Below are positions 11,978 through 19,641 of a stretch of DNA of 64,000 nt, in pieces. The stretch's first letter is position 1. The number at the start of each line of letters is the position of its first letter. A program made the position numbers and the translations under genes. The DNA is from JBDTSW01 sp963797835 (GTDB lineage Bacteria; Actinomycetota; Thermoleophilia; Solirubrobacterales; 70-9): NCBI GenBank assembly GCA_963797835.1, contig CAWCRN010000026.1, positions 372,001-436,000 on the forward strand, written 5' to 3'. Below the pieces are notes generated by a model. It had not been told where the DNA came from. It did not search any database and saw only the letters and a program-made list of their open reading frames with translations.

Positions 11978-12367
11978 GTGACTCGGCTAAGGACCCCGAT
12001 CTCCACCGACGCGGCCCCCGCCGCGGTCGGCCCCTACAGCCAGGCGATCGAGCACGAAGGGATCCTGTACTGCTCCGGGCAGGTCCCGCTCGACCCCGCA
12101 GGAGAGCTGGTGGGGGAGAGCCCGGCAGAGCAGGCGACCCAGTGCCTTCGCAACCTGACCGCCGTCGCCGAGGCCGCGGGGACCTCGCTCGCCCACGCGC
12201 TACGGCTCACCGTCTACACGACGCGCCTTGGGGACTTCGCCGCCATCAACGACGCCTACGCCGAGTGGTTCGAGGGGGAGCCGCCGGCACGGGTGACGGT
12301 GGGCGTCGACGCGTTGCCCAAGGGCGCCCTGGTCGAGGTCGACGCGATCGTCGCGATCCCCGCCTGA
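11978..12367 (+). CDS. RidA family enamine/imine deaminase
   Basis: Small trimeric-type deaminase of 129 aa that hydrolyses reactive 2-aminoacrylate/2-aminocrotonate released by PLP dehydratases. The Rid signature is seen in TDAAPAAVGPYSQAIEHEG, YCSGQVPLDPAGELVG and the final RVTVGVDALPKGALVEVDAIV, which carries the active-site Arg. The GTG at 11978 lies 8 nt after TAACTT (11964-11969), pointing to leaderless initiation. Its stop overlaps the ATG of threonine dehydratase (TGATG), so the detoxifier and the enzyme that makes its substrate are translationally coupled. Confidence 0.9.
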   Translation: MTRLRTPISTDAAPAAVGPYSQAIEHEGILYCSGQVPLDPAGELVGESPAEQATQCLRNLTAVAEAAGTSLAHALRLTVYTTRLGDFAAINDAYAEWFEGEPPARVTVGVDALPKGALVEVDAIVAIPA

Positions 12368-13611
12368 TGGCCGCCACCGCCCTCGACCTCTCCGCGGCGA
12401 CGGTCACGGAGGCCCGGGACGAGGCACGGCGGTTCGCGCGCGAGACGCCCGTGTTCGACGCGGGCTGGCTAACCCGTTCACTGGGCGGCTCGATCAGCGT
12501 CAAGGCCGAGAACCTCCAGCGCACGGGCTCGTTCAAGGTGCGGGGTGTGGCGGTCAAGCTGGCCCGCGAGCCCGCCGAGCCCGAGGCCGGGGTCACGGCC
12601 GCCAGCGCGGGCAACCACGGACAGGCGCTCGCCTACGTCGCCTCCGAGCTCGGGCTCACCTGCCGGATCTTCGTCCCCCGCACGTCCTCGGTGACGAAGG
12701 CGCAGGCGATCGAGGCGCGTGGCGCCACGCTCGAGTTCGCCGGCGAGGGACTGGAGGGCTGCGTGGAGTCGGCGCGGGCCTTCGCGGCCGAGAGCGGCGC
12801 CACCTTCGTCCATCCCTACGACGACCCGGCCGTGATCCTCGGCCAGGCGACGCTGGGCCTGGAGCTCGCCGAGCAGGTGCCGGACCTGGCGAAGGTGATC
12901 GTGCCCGTCGGCGGCGGCGGGCTGGCCGCGGGCGTGGCGGGCGTCCTCGCGGCTCTCCGCCCCGACGTCGAGGTCGCCGGGGTCCAGGCGGACGTCTGCG
13001 CGCCGATGAGCGGCCGCTCGCCGACAGGCGACGTGCGCTTCGCTCTGGCTGACGGGATCGCCGTGAAGGAGCCGGGCGAGCTCACGCGGCCGCTCATCGA
13101 CCGCCACGTCCAGCAGCTGGCGACCGTGTCGGAGGACGCGATCGCCGAGACCATGGTCGAGCTGCTTCAGCGCTCGAAGCTGGTGGTCGAGGGCGCCGGA
13201 GCCGTGTCGGTAGCCGCGCTGCGGACGGGTGCGGTGGAGCCCGCGTCCGAGGGGACCACGGTGGCGCTCCTAAGCGGCGGGAACCTCGACCTCAGCCGCG
13301 TCTCGGCCATCGCCCGCCTTCATGAGGCGGCCACCGGCCGGAGCGTCCAGATCGCGACCCGCGTCCCCGACCACCCGGGAGGGCTGGCGGCCCTGCTCGC
13401 CCGGATCGCCGCCGAGGGAGGGAACGTGATCGACGTTCAGCACGTTCGCGACTTTGGCCGCCGTGGCTTTCACGAGACGCGCGTGGAGATGGTGCTCGAG
13501 GTGCGGGGGGCGGAGCACCGCGACCGGATACTGGCCGCACTGGAGACGGATGGCTACCGCGTCCAGATCATTCACGCACAGGACCCCCCGAACGGGGGGG
13601 TCGAGGGGTAA
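12367..13611 (+). CDS. ilvA: Threonine ammonia-lyase (threonine dehydratase) with C-terminal ACT domain
   Basis: PLP enzyme of 414 aa converting threonine to 2-oxobutyrate and ammonia, first step of isoleucine synthesis or threonine breakdown. The PLP lysine lies in RTGSFKVRG near residue 56, the phosphate-binding loop is PVGGGGLAAG and a second Gly/Ser motif is LLSGGNLDLS. The C-terminal 80 residues (QIATRVPDHPGGLAALLARIAAEGGNVIDVQHVR) form an ACT domain, as in catabolic/IlvA2-type enzymes. ATG at 12367 overlaps the RidA stop. The gene continues into a kinase/regulator pair 3 bp downstream, so the five genes may be one transcript. Confidence 0.92.
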   Translation: MAATALDLSAATVTEARDEARRFARETPVFDAGWLTRSLGGSISVKAENLQRTGSFKVRGVAVKLAREPAEPEAGVTAASAGNHGQALAYVASELGLTCRIFVPRTSSVTKAQAIEARGATLEFAGEGLEGCVESARAFAAESGATFVHPYDDPAVILGQATLGLELAEQVPDLAKVIVPVGGGGLAAGVAGVLAALRPDVEVAGVQADVCAPMSGRSPTGDVRFALADGIAVKEPGELTRPLIDRHVQQLATVSEDAIAETMVELLQRSKLVVEGAGAVSVAALRTGAVEPASEGTTVALLSGGNLDLSRVSAIARLHEAATGRSVQIATRVPDHPGGLAALLARIAAEGGNVIDVQHVRDFGRRGFHETRVEMVLEVRGAEHRDRILAALETDGYRVQIIHAQDPPNGGVEG

Positions 13612-13614
13612 CGC

Positions 13615-14751
13615 GTGGCGAGCGAGCGGGTAGCACCTGTCATCGAGGCCCACACCGCCCCAGCCCACCCCGACACGGTCGAGGTACTCGCAGGGCTGAT
13701 CGCGGAGCTCGACTCGGCGACGGAGGCCGGGGAGTTCTATGACCACGTCTGCGAGGCCCTATGCCGCCTGACCCCGATGGAGCGCTGCGGCCTGTTCCTG
13801 TACGACCCGGGCACGCGGGCTGTGCGCCCCGTCGGCTCGCATGGCGTCGATCGCTCGCTGCTTCACGGCGTGGAGGGGACCCTCGACGAGACCCCCATCG
13901 CCCAGCGCGCCCTGGCCGAGGACCGCGTGGTCGAGAGCACCGGCGAGCTGGCCAGCCAGATCCCCGTCCGCTATGCCCGCTTCCCGGGTGTCACCACGCT
14001 CGCGTGCGGGCCGGTCGCGGCCGGCGGCCGGTGGCTGGGAGTGATCTTCGCCGACGGCGGCGGCGCGCCGTTCGAGCTGAGCCAGCAGGGGCAGCAGACG
14101 ATCCTCACCCTGGGCCGCCTCGCCGCGCTCGCCGCGAGCGTCGAGCGCGCCACCCGCCAGGACGAGCGCACGCGCCAGCTCAACGAGCGGATCGAGCTGA
14201 CCCGGGAGATCCACGAACGCGTGATGCAGCGGCTGTTCGGCCTGGTGCTGGCGCTGGGGTCGGGCGAGCCCCTGTCGGCCGACCAGCGGCGCAAGTGCCA
14301 CGACGAGCTTCAGTCGGTTCTCACCGACCTTCGCTCGGCCCTTGGTCGTCCCGCCACCTACCACCGGCGCCCGCCGGACGTCTCGCTGGCTGACCTGGTC
14401 GCCCGCCGGGCCGAGCGGACCCCGGAGCTGCAGGTGTCCTGGCCGGCCCGGGTCGAGGTCCCGGAGCACCTGGAGGGGCTCGCCCAGGCCGTCTTCCTCG
14501 AGGCCCTGCGGAACTGCGAGAAGCACAGCGACCCGGAGCGGATCGACATGCGCGTCGCGACCCCCCGGGACGCCTTCGAGCTGGAGATCACGAACGACGG
14601 AGCCGACCGCTCCCCCGCGGGCGCGGCGGGGGCGGGGCTGGGCCTTCGCCTGCTGACGCTCGAGGCCCTTCAGCACGATGCCCTGGTCGAGTTCGGCTCG
14701 CTCCCCGACGGCCGTTGGCACGTGCGGATGGTCGGCTCCGCCTCGGGCTGA
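13615..14751 (+). CDS. GAF-domain sensor histidine kinase-like protein (NarL-type partner)
   Basis: Cytoplasmic sensor of 378 aa with no membrane helix. Residues about 15-180 form a GAF domain (FYDHVCEALCRLTPMERCGLFLYD ... GVTTLACGPVAAGGRWLGVIFAD). A dimerisation helix with candidate phospho-His follows in ELTREIHERVMQRLFGLVLAL, then a HATPase-like C-terminus with VFLEALRNCEKHSDPERI (N-box) and GAGLGLRLLTLEAL. The G1 box (ELEITNDGAD) is weak, so kinase activity is likely but not certain. GTG at 13615, 3 bp after ilvA. The stop overlaps the response regulator ATG (TGATG), giving a coupled two-component pair. Confidence 0.8.
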   Translation: MASERVAPVIEAHTAPAHPDTVEVLAGLIAELDSATEAGEFYDHVCEALCRLTPMERCGLFLYDPGTRAVRPVGSHGVDRSLLHGVEGTLDETPIAQRALAEDRVVESTGELASQIPVRYARFPGVTTLACGPVAAGGRWLGVIFADGGGAPFELSQQGQQTILTLGRLAALAASVERATRQDERTRQLNERIELTREIHERVMQRLFGLVLALGSGEPLSADQRRKCHDELQSVLTDLRSALGRPATYHRRPPDVSLADLVARRAERTPELQVSWPARVEVPEHLEGLAQAVFLEALRNCEKHSDPERIDMRVATPRDAFELEITNDGADRSPAGAAGAGLGLRLLTLEALQHDALVEFGSLPDGRWHVRMVGSASG

Positions 14752-15380
14752 TGGCCACGCCCGCCGCCAATGCGAACGGGCTCTCGCTGCGTGTGCTGGT
14801 CGCCGACGACCACGACGTGGTCCACTGGGGCTTCCGGCTGCTGCTGGAGCGCCAGCCCTGGGTCGAACGCTGCGCCGCCGCCGGGAGCGCCGAGGAGGCG
14901 CTGGAGCTTGCGGAGAAGATTCACCCGGACGTGGCGCTCGTGGATCTCTTCCTCGGCGAGCAATCCGGCGCCGATCTCACCGCCGAGCTGAAGGCGCGCT
15001 CGCCGGAGACGAAGGTGCTCCTGATCTCCGGCGCGGGCACGGTCTCCCGTGCGGTCGCCAGGGCGGCCGGCGCGTCCGGCTTCGTCTCCAAGGACTGGGG
15101 CGCACCGGACGTGGTCAAGGCGGTGCGGATGGTCGCGCTCGGCATGGAGGTCTTCGGCGACCAGGGGGTCGACGAGCAGCCACCGCCGCAGCTCACCTCG
15201 CGCGAGCGCGAGGTGCTCCACGAGATCGCCACCGGGGCCACGAACCGCGAGATCGGCGACCGGCTCTATCTCTCCCCGCACACGATCAAGGAGCACACCA
15301 GCTCGATCTACCGCAAGCTGGAGGTCCGCAACCGCGCCGCGGCGGTGAAGCGGGCCCAGCAGATCGGCCTGATCGGGTAG
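14751..15380 (+). CDS. NarL/LuxR-family response regulator
   Basis: Response regulator of 209 aa. The receiver has the acidic pair VADDHD, phospho-acceptor in ALVDLFLG, the switch Ser in LLISGAG and Lys in FVSKDW. The C-terminal LuxR HTH reads LTSREREVLHEIATGATNREIGDRLYLSPHTIKEH. It is translationally coupled to the GAF kinase. The receiver differs a little from consensus (SK in place of the usual KP motif). Target genes are unknown; the FAS-II operon begins 157 bp downstream on the same strand. Confidence 0.88.
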   Translation: MATPAANANGLSLRVLVADDHDVVHWGFRLLLERQPWVERCAAAGSAEEALELAEKIHPDVALVDLFLGEQSGADLTAELKARSPETKVLLISGAGTVSRAVARAAGASGFVSKDWGAPDVVKAVRMVALGMEVFGDQGVDEQPPPQLTSREREVLHEIATGATNREIGDRLYLSPHTIKEHTSSIYRKLEVRNRAAAVKRAQQIGLIG

Positions 15381-15468
15381 GCAGCGCTGCGGGATAGGGC
15401 GCCGACGCGGTCGGTCTCCGTGGGACCGCGTGTGGCGTGCCGTGGCACCCCCCAGGCGTCCCGGCTGC

Positions 15469-15486
15469 ACCCCCCGCCCGGGGGGT
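15469..15486. other. GC hairpin upstream of the fatty-acid operon
   Basis: Seven-base arms ACCCCCC (15469-15475) and GGGGGGT (15480-15486) with loop GCCC lie 52 bp before fabD and 89 bp after the response regulator stop. It could terminate the regulator transcript or act in the fabD leader. No FapR-like or other recognised operator was seen. Confidence 0.45.
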
Positions 15487-15537
15487 ATCGGCGCTCTGGG
15501 CCTTAACTTTCGGGTCGGCCCGGGGAAGTATCCGGTG

Positions 15538-16392
15538 ATGCCCGCCGCCCTTCTCTTCCCCGGACAAGGCAGTCAGACCGCCGGCATGCGCGAGCTCGTC
15601 GCCGAGCATGCGCCCGAGCTCCTCGAGCTCGCACTGGCCGAGGTGGGCGCCGATCCCTTCGAGCTCGTCGACGAGGGCACCGCGTACGCCCAGCCCGCCA
15701 TCGTCTGCGCCAGCCTCGCCGGCTGGACGCGGGCGGGCCGACCCGACGCCGCGTATCTCGCCGGGCACTCACTGGGGGAGCTGAGCGCGCTCGCCGCGGG
15801 CGGGGCCGTGGCCGAGGCCGACGCCGTCCGCCTGGCGGTCGTGCGCGGCCGCCTGATGCAGGCTGCCGGCGATGAGGCGCCAGGCGGGATGCTCGCCCTC
15901 CTCGGCGACAGCGAGGTCGCCCGGGCCGCGGCCGAACGCGGCGGGGCTCTGATCGCCAACGACAACGGCCCAACCCAGCTCGTCGTGGCGGGCCCCGTCG
16001 ATGCGCTCGAGGCCACCACCGCGGAGGCCAAGGCGAACGGCGTGCGCGCCATTCGCCTCGCCGTCCGGGGTGCCTTCCACTCGCCCGCCATCCGATCTGC
16101 GGTCGCCCCGTTCCGCGCCGCTTTGGACGACGTCGAGTTCTCCGCTCCCGCCATGCCCGTCTACTCAAGCTCCACGGCGTCGCCGTTCGCGACCAGGCCG
16201 GCGGAGGTCCGCGACCAGCTCGCCGCCGCGCTGGTACGCCCGGTGCGCTGGCGCGAGACGCTGCTCGAGCTACGGGCGCTGGGCGTCGACCGCTTCAGCG
16301 AGGCCGGGCCGGGCAAGACCCTGACCGGGATGGTCCGCCGTGCCTTCGACGACGTCGAGGCCGGCGTGCTCGGCGAGGTGGCCCATGCCTGA
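15538..16392 (+). CDS. fabD: Malonyl-CoA:ACP transacylase
   Basis: Transfers malonyl from CoA to acyl carrier protein, loading the FAS-II extender unit. Of 284 aa, with the oxyanion segment FPGQGSQ at residues 7-13, nucleophile Ser in GHSLGE, substrate Arg in LAVVRGRLMQ and catalytic His in GAFHSPAI. Slightly shorter than E. coli FabD (309 aa) but complete. First gene of an operon in which most genes overlap the next by 4-11 bp. The ATG at 15538 is preceded by CGGGGAAG as a weak ribosome site. Confidence 0.95.
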   Translation: MPAALLFPGQGSQTAGMRELVAEHAPELLELALAEVGADPFELVDEGTAYAQPAIVCASLAGWTRAGRPDAAYLAGHSLGELSALAAGGAVAEADAVRLAVVRGRLMQAAGDEAPGGMLALLGDSEVARAAAERGGALIANDNGPTQLVVAGPVDALEATTAEAKANGVRAIRLAVRGAFHSPAIRSAVAPFRAALDDVEFSAPAMPVYSSSTASPFATRPAEVRDQLAAALVRPVRWRETLLELRALGVDRFSEAGPGKTLTGMVRRAFDDVEAGVLGEVAHA

Positions 16393-17407
16393 GGCAGCCC
16401 CTGCGCCCAGCCTCACGCCCCGCGCCGCCGCGATCCGCGGAGCCGCCGTCAGCGCCGTCGGGGTGGCCGTTCCCGCGACGGTCGTCACGAACGCCACCGT
16501 GGCCCCCAGGCTGGGCGTCAGCGAAGACTGGATCGTCGCGCGCACCGGCGTCCGCGAGCGCCGGGTGGCCGCCGCCGGGACGGACCTGATCGACTATGCC
16601 GCCGAGGCCGCCGAGCGCGCGCTCGCCGCCGGACGGCTCGACGCGCGCGAGGTCGACCTCGTGCTGGTCGCGACGATGAGCCACGACCGCCTCACGCCCA
16701 ACGCGGCTCCTCTCGTCGCGGCGCGAATCGGCGCGACCGGGGCCGGCGCGATCGACGTCGGGGCCGCCTGTTCGGGCTTCGTCTCGGCGCTGGTTCTCGC
16801 GGCGGGACAGGTGGAGTCGGGACGAGCGCGGGCGGCGCTGGTGGTCGGCGCCGACCTGATGAGCCGTATCACGGATCCCGGGGATCGCGCCACCGGGGCG
16901 CTCTTCGGCGATGGGGCCGGGGCCGTCCTGGTGCTCGCCACCGCACCGGGCGACAGCGTCGGACCGGGCGTCCTCGGGGCCGACGGCGATCGCCACGACC
17001 TGGTCACGGCCGACCGCGCCGAGGCGATCCTGCGCATGAAGGGACACGACACCTTCCGCCAGGCGGTCGACCGCCTGGCCGAGGCCACGACCGACGCCGT
17101 CGCGGCATCCGGCCGCCGGCTTGAGGACATCGACGTCTTCGCCTACCACCAGGCCAACACGCGGATCCTGACCGCGGTCGGAGAGCGGCTGGGACTGGAC
17201 CCAGAGCGCGTGATCGATTGCATGGACCGCTTCGGCAACACATCGGCGGCGACGATCCCGCTGGCCCTCGCCGACGCCCGCGACTCCGGTCGTCTCGAGC
17301 CCGGCGCGAGCGTCCTCGTCGCCGCCTTCGGCGGCGGCCTGACCTGGGCGGCGACGGTGATCGAGTGGGACCCGGCCTCAATGGGAGGTGCGGTCGATGA
17401 CGCGTGA
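16385..17407 (+). CDS. fabH: Beta-ketoacyl-ACP synthase III
   Basis: Condenses an acyl-CoA primer with malonyl-ACP to start fatty-acid synthesis. The Cys-His-Asn triad is visible in GAACSGFVSAL, YHQANTRI and GNTSAATIPLA. Of 340 aa, with a 20-residue N-terminal extension before the first strand (GAAVSAVGVAVPATVV). The start overlaps fabD by 8 bp. Primer specificity (acetyl versus branched acyl-CoA) cannot be read from the sequence; membranes with iso/anteiso chains are common in actinobacteria. Confidence 0.95.
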   Translation: MPEAAPAPSLTPRAAAIRGAAVSAVGVAVPATVVTNATVAPRLGVSEDWIVARTGVRERRVAAAGTDLIDYAAEAAERALAAGRLDAREVDLVLVATMSHDRLTPNAAPLVAARIGATGAGAIDVGAACSGFVSALVLAAGQVESGRARAALVVGADLMSRITDPGDRATGALFGDGAGAVLVLATAPGDSVGPGVLGADGDRHDLVTADRAEAILRMKGHDTFRQAVDRLAEATTDAVAASGRRLEDIDVFAYHQANTRILTAVGERLGLDPERVIDCMDRFGNTSAATIPLALADARDSGRLEPGASVLVAAFGGGLTWAATVIEWDPASMGGAVDDA

Positions 17408-18125
17408 GGGCTGCGCGCTGGTGACCGGCTCGGCCCGCGGGATCGGGGCGGCGACGGCGCGGGCGCTCGCCACACAGGGCTGGCCCGTCGCGGTGCACTA
17501 CCGCGGCGACGCCGACGGCGCCGCCGAGGTCGCGAAGCAGATCGAGGCGGACGGTGGGCGCGCCCTGCCGCTCGCCGCCGACATCACCGACGCCGCGCAG
17601 GTCGATGAGCTCTTCGAGCGCGCCGAGGCCGAGCTGGGGCCCGTGATGGTGCTCGTGAACAACGCCGGTATGCGCGCCGACGGCCTCACCCCGCAGCTCA
17701 AAGAGGAGGAGTGGTCGGTCGTCCTGGAGACCAACCTTTCGGCCGCGTTCACGACGACCCGCCGAGCGCTGCGGCCCATGCTGCGTGCCCGCTTCGGGCG
17801 GATCGTGAACGTCGCGTCGATCGTGGGCCCGCGCGCCAACGCGGGACAGGCCAACTACGCCGCGTCGAAGGCCGGCCTGATCGGGATGACCAAGACGGTG
17901 GCCGTGGAGGTCGCGCGCCGGGGCATCACCGTGAACGCGGTCGCGCCCGGCCTGGTCGAGACGAAGCTCACCGAGGGGATCTCCAACGGCCTCGCCGACG
18001 CGATCCCCGCCCGCAGGACCGGGACGCCCGAGGAGGTCGCGGCCTGCGTGGGGTTCCTCGCCTCCGAGGAGGCCGCGTACGTGACCGGGTCCGTGCTGAC
18101 CGTTGACGGGGGCCTCAGCGCCTAG
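17397..18125 (+). CDS. fabG: 3-oxoacyl-ACP reductase
   Basis: NADPH-dependent short-chain dehydrogenase of 242 aa reducing 3-ketoacyl-ACP. The Rossmann motif is TGSARGIG, the structural NNAG is VLVNNAGM, catalytic Ser lies in NVASIVG and the YxxxK pair in YAASK. The start overlaps fabH by 11 bp and has a GGGAGGTG ribosome site inside fabH. It is the third gene of the FAS-II operon, followed after 38 bp by the carrier protein gene. Confidence 0.95.
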   Translation: MTREGCALVTGSARGIGAATARALATQGWPVAVHYRGDADGAAEVAKQIEADGGRALPLAADITDAAQVDELFERAEAELGPVMVLVNNAGMRADGLTPQLKEEEWSVVLETNLSAAFTTTRRALRPMLRARFGRIVNVASIVGPRANAGQANYAASKAGLIGMTKTVAVEVARRGITVNAVAPGLVETKLTEGISNGLADAIPARRTGTPEEVAACVGFLASEEAAYVTGSVLTVDGGLSA

Positions 18126-18163
18126 CCGGCGGCGGGCCCAGAACACGAGAGAAAGGAGAACCA

Positions 18164-18409
18164 GTGCCAACAAAGGTGACGAGCGAGGCGGTCGAGAAGG
18201 TGATCTTCGACGGCCTCGAGGAGATAGGAGCCGAGGGCGAGGTGACGCGTGAGGCGACCTTCGAGGACCTGGACGTGGATTCGCTCGACGTGGTCGAGCT
18301 GGCCCAGATCGTCGAGGACGAGTTCGGCGTGGAGCTGGACGGCGACGCCGTCAAGGACGTGCGGACGGTCGGCGACGTGATCGACCTGGTGGTCGCGCGC
18401 TCGGCATGA
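18164..18409 (+). CDS. acpP: Acyl carrier protein
   Basis: Acidic 81-aa carrier on which the FAS-II chain is built. The phosphopantetheine serine is in DVDSLDVVEL near residue 40, and the helix II/III acidic surface (IVEDEFGVELDGDAV) is typical. The GTG at 18164 has an excellent AAAGGAG ribosome site, the strongest in the operon, in keeping with high ACP demand. The 3' end overlaps fabF by 4 bp (ATGA). Confidence 0.95.
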   Translation: MPTKVTSEAVEKVIFDGLEEIGAEGEVTREATFEDLDVDSLDVVELAQIVEDEFGVELDGDAVKDVRTVGDVIDLVVARSA

Positions 18410-19641
18410 CCTCCCAGGCCACCACAACGGGCCGGCGGCGCGTGGTTATCACCGGCGTCGGCGCGGTCACCCCGCTGGGGGTCGGCGCCGACGCGCTGAT
18501 CGACCGCTGGAGCGCCGGCGAGTGCGGCATCGCCGACGGCGTCGGCCGCTGCACGGACTTCGAGCCGACCGACCACCTGAGCCGCAAGGAGGCCCGCCGC
18601 CAGGATCGCTTCACCCAGCTCGCGGTGGTCGCGGCGGATGAGGCGCTCGACCGCGCCGGCTGGGAGGGCGAACCCCCCCAGGACCCCGCGCGCGTCGGGT
18701 GCGTGATCGGCACCGGGATCGGCGGCCTCAGCTCGCTCGAGTGGCAGCAGGGCGTGCTGTGGGAGAAGGGCCCCAAGGCGGTCTCGCCGTTGGCGGTCCC
18801 GCTGCTGATGGGCAACGCAGCCGCCGCCGCCGTAGCGATGCGCCGCGGCATCCACGGCCCGTCGTTCGGCGTGATGTCGGCCTGCGCCGCGGGGGCCCAC
18901 GCGATCGGACAGGCGCTGCGGATGATCCAGTCCGGCGAGGCCGACGCCGTCGTCACCGGCGGCTCGGAGTCGGCGCTCACCGACGTCGCCACGGCCGCGT
19001 TCGCCGCGATGGGCGCCACGTCGCCCACCGGCATCTCGCGCCCGTTCGACGCCCGCCGCGACGGCTTCGTGATGGGCGAGGGCGCCGGCGTCCTCGTGCT
19101 CGAGGATGCCGAGTTGGCCGCGGCCCGCGGGGCCGAGCCGGTCGGCGAGGTGCTCGGCTACGCGGCCACCTCCGACGCCCACCACCTCACGGCGCCCGAG
19201 CCCTCGGGCCGCGACGCGGCGCGGGCGATCGGCCTGGCCCTGGCCGACGCGGGCCTCTCCGCGGCGGACCTCGACTACGTGAACGCGCACGGCACCTCGA
19301 CCCCGCTGAACGACCGGAGCGAGACCGAGGCGCTGAAGCTGGCGCTGGGCGAGCCGGCGGCGGACCTGCCCATTTCCTCCACGAAGTCCGTCATCGGCCA
19401 TCTCCTCGGCGCCGCCGGAGCGGTCGAGGCGGTCGCGACCGTCGAGGCGCTTCGCCGCGACCTCGCGCCCCCGACAGTTGGCTGGGAGGAGCGCGACCCC
19501 GACCTCGACCTCGACTACGTACCCGGTTCGGCCCGCGAGCTCGAGCGCCGCTCCAACGGCGCAGGGCCGGAGCCCCTTCGGGCGATCTCGAACTCGTTCG
19601 GGTTCGGCGGCCACAACGCGGTGCTCTGCGTCTCGGCATGA
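18406..19641 (+). CDS. fabF: Beta-ketoacyl-ACP synthase II
   Basis: Elongating condensing enzyme of 411 aa. The nucleophilic Cys lies in SACAAGAHAIGQA, the two catalytic histidines in NAHGTSTPLND and STKSVIGHLLGAAG, and the C-terminal loop is NSFGFGGHN. The N-terminal RRVVITGVGAVTPLG is standard. It overlaps acpP (ATGA) and the following carboxyltransferase gene (ATGA), so ACP, condensing enzyme and malonyl-CoA supply are made in fixed order. Confidence 0.95.
   Translation: MTSQATTTGRRRVVITGVGAVTPLGVGADALIDRWSAGECGIADGVGRCTDFEPTDHLSRKEARRQDRFTQLAVVAADEALDRAGWEGEPPQDPARVGCVIGTGIGGLSSLEWQQGVLWEKGPKAVSPLAVPLLMGNAAAAAVAMRRGIHGPSFGVMSACAAGAHAIGQALRMIQSGEADAVVTGGSESALTDVATAAFAAMGATSPTGISRPFDARRDGFVMGEGAGVLVLEDAELAAARGAEPVGEVLGYAATSDAHHLTAPEPSGRDAARAIGLALADAGLSAADLDYVNAHGTSTPLNDRSETEALKLALGEPAADLPISSTKSVIGHLLGAAGAVEAVATVEALRRDLAPPTVGWEERDPDLDLDYVPGSARELERRSNGAGPEPLRAISNSFGFGGHNAVLCVSA

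Noticed and set aside
15381..15537. FapR-like or other known fatty-acid regulator site before fabD
   Set aside because: Only a GC hairpin is present; no match to a recognised operator could be supported.
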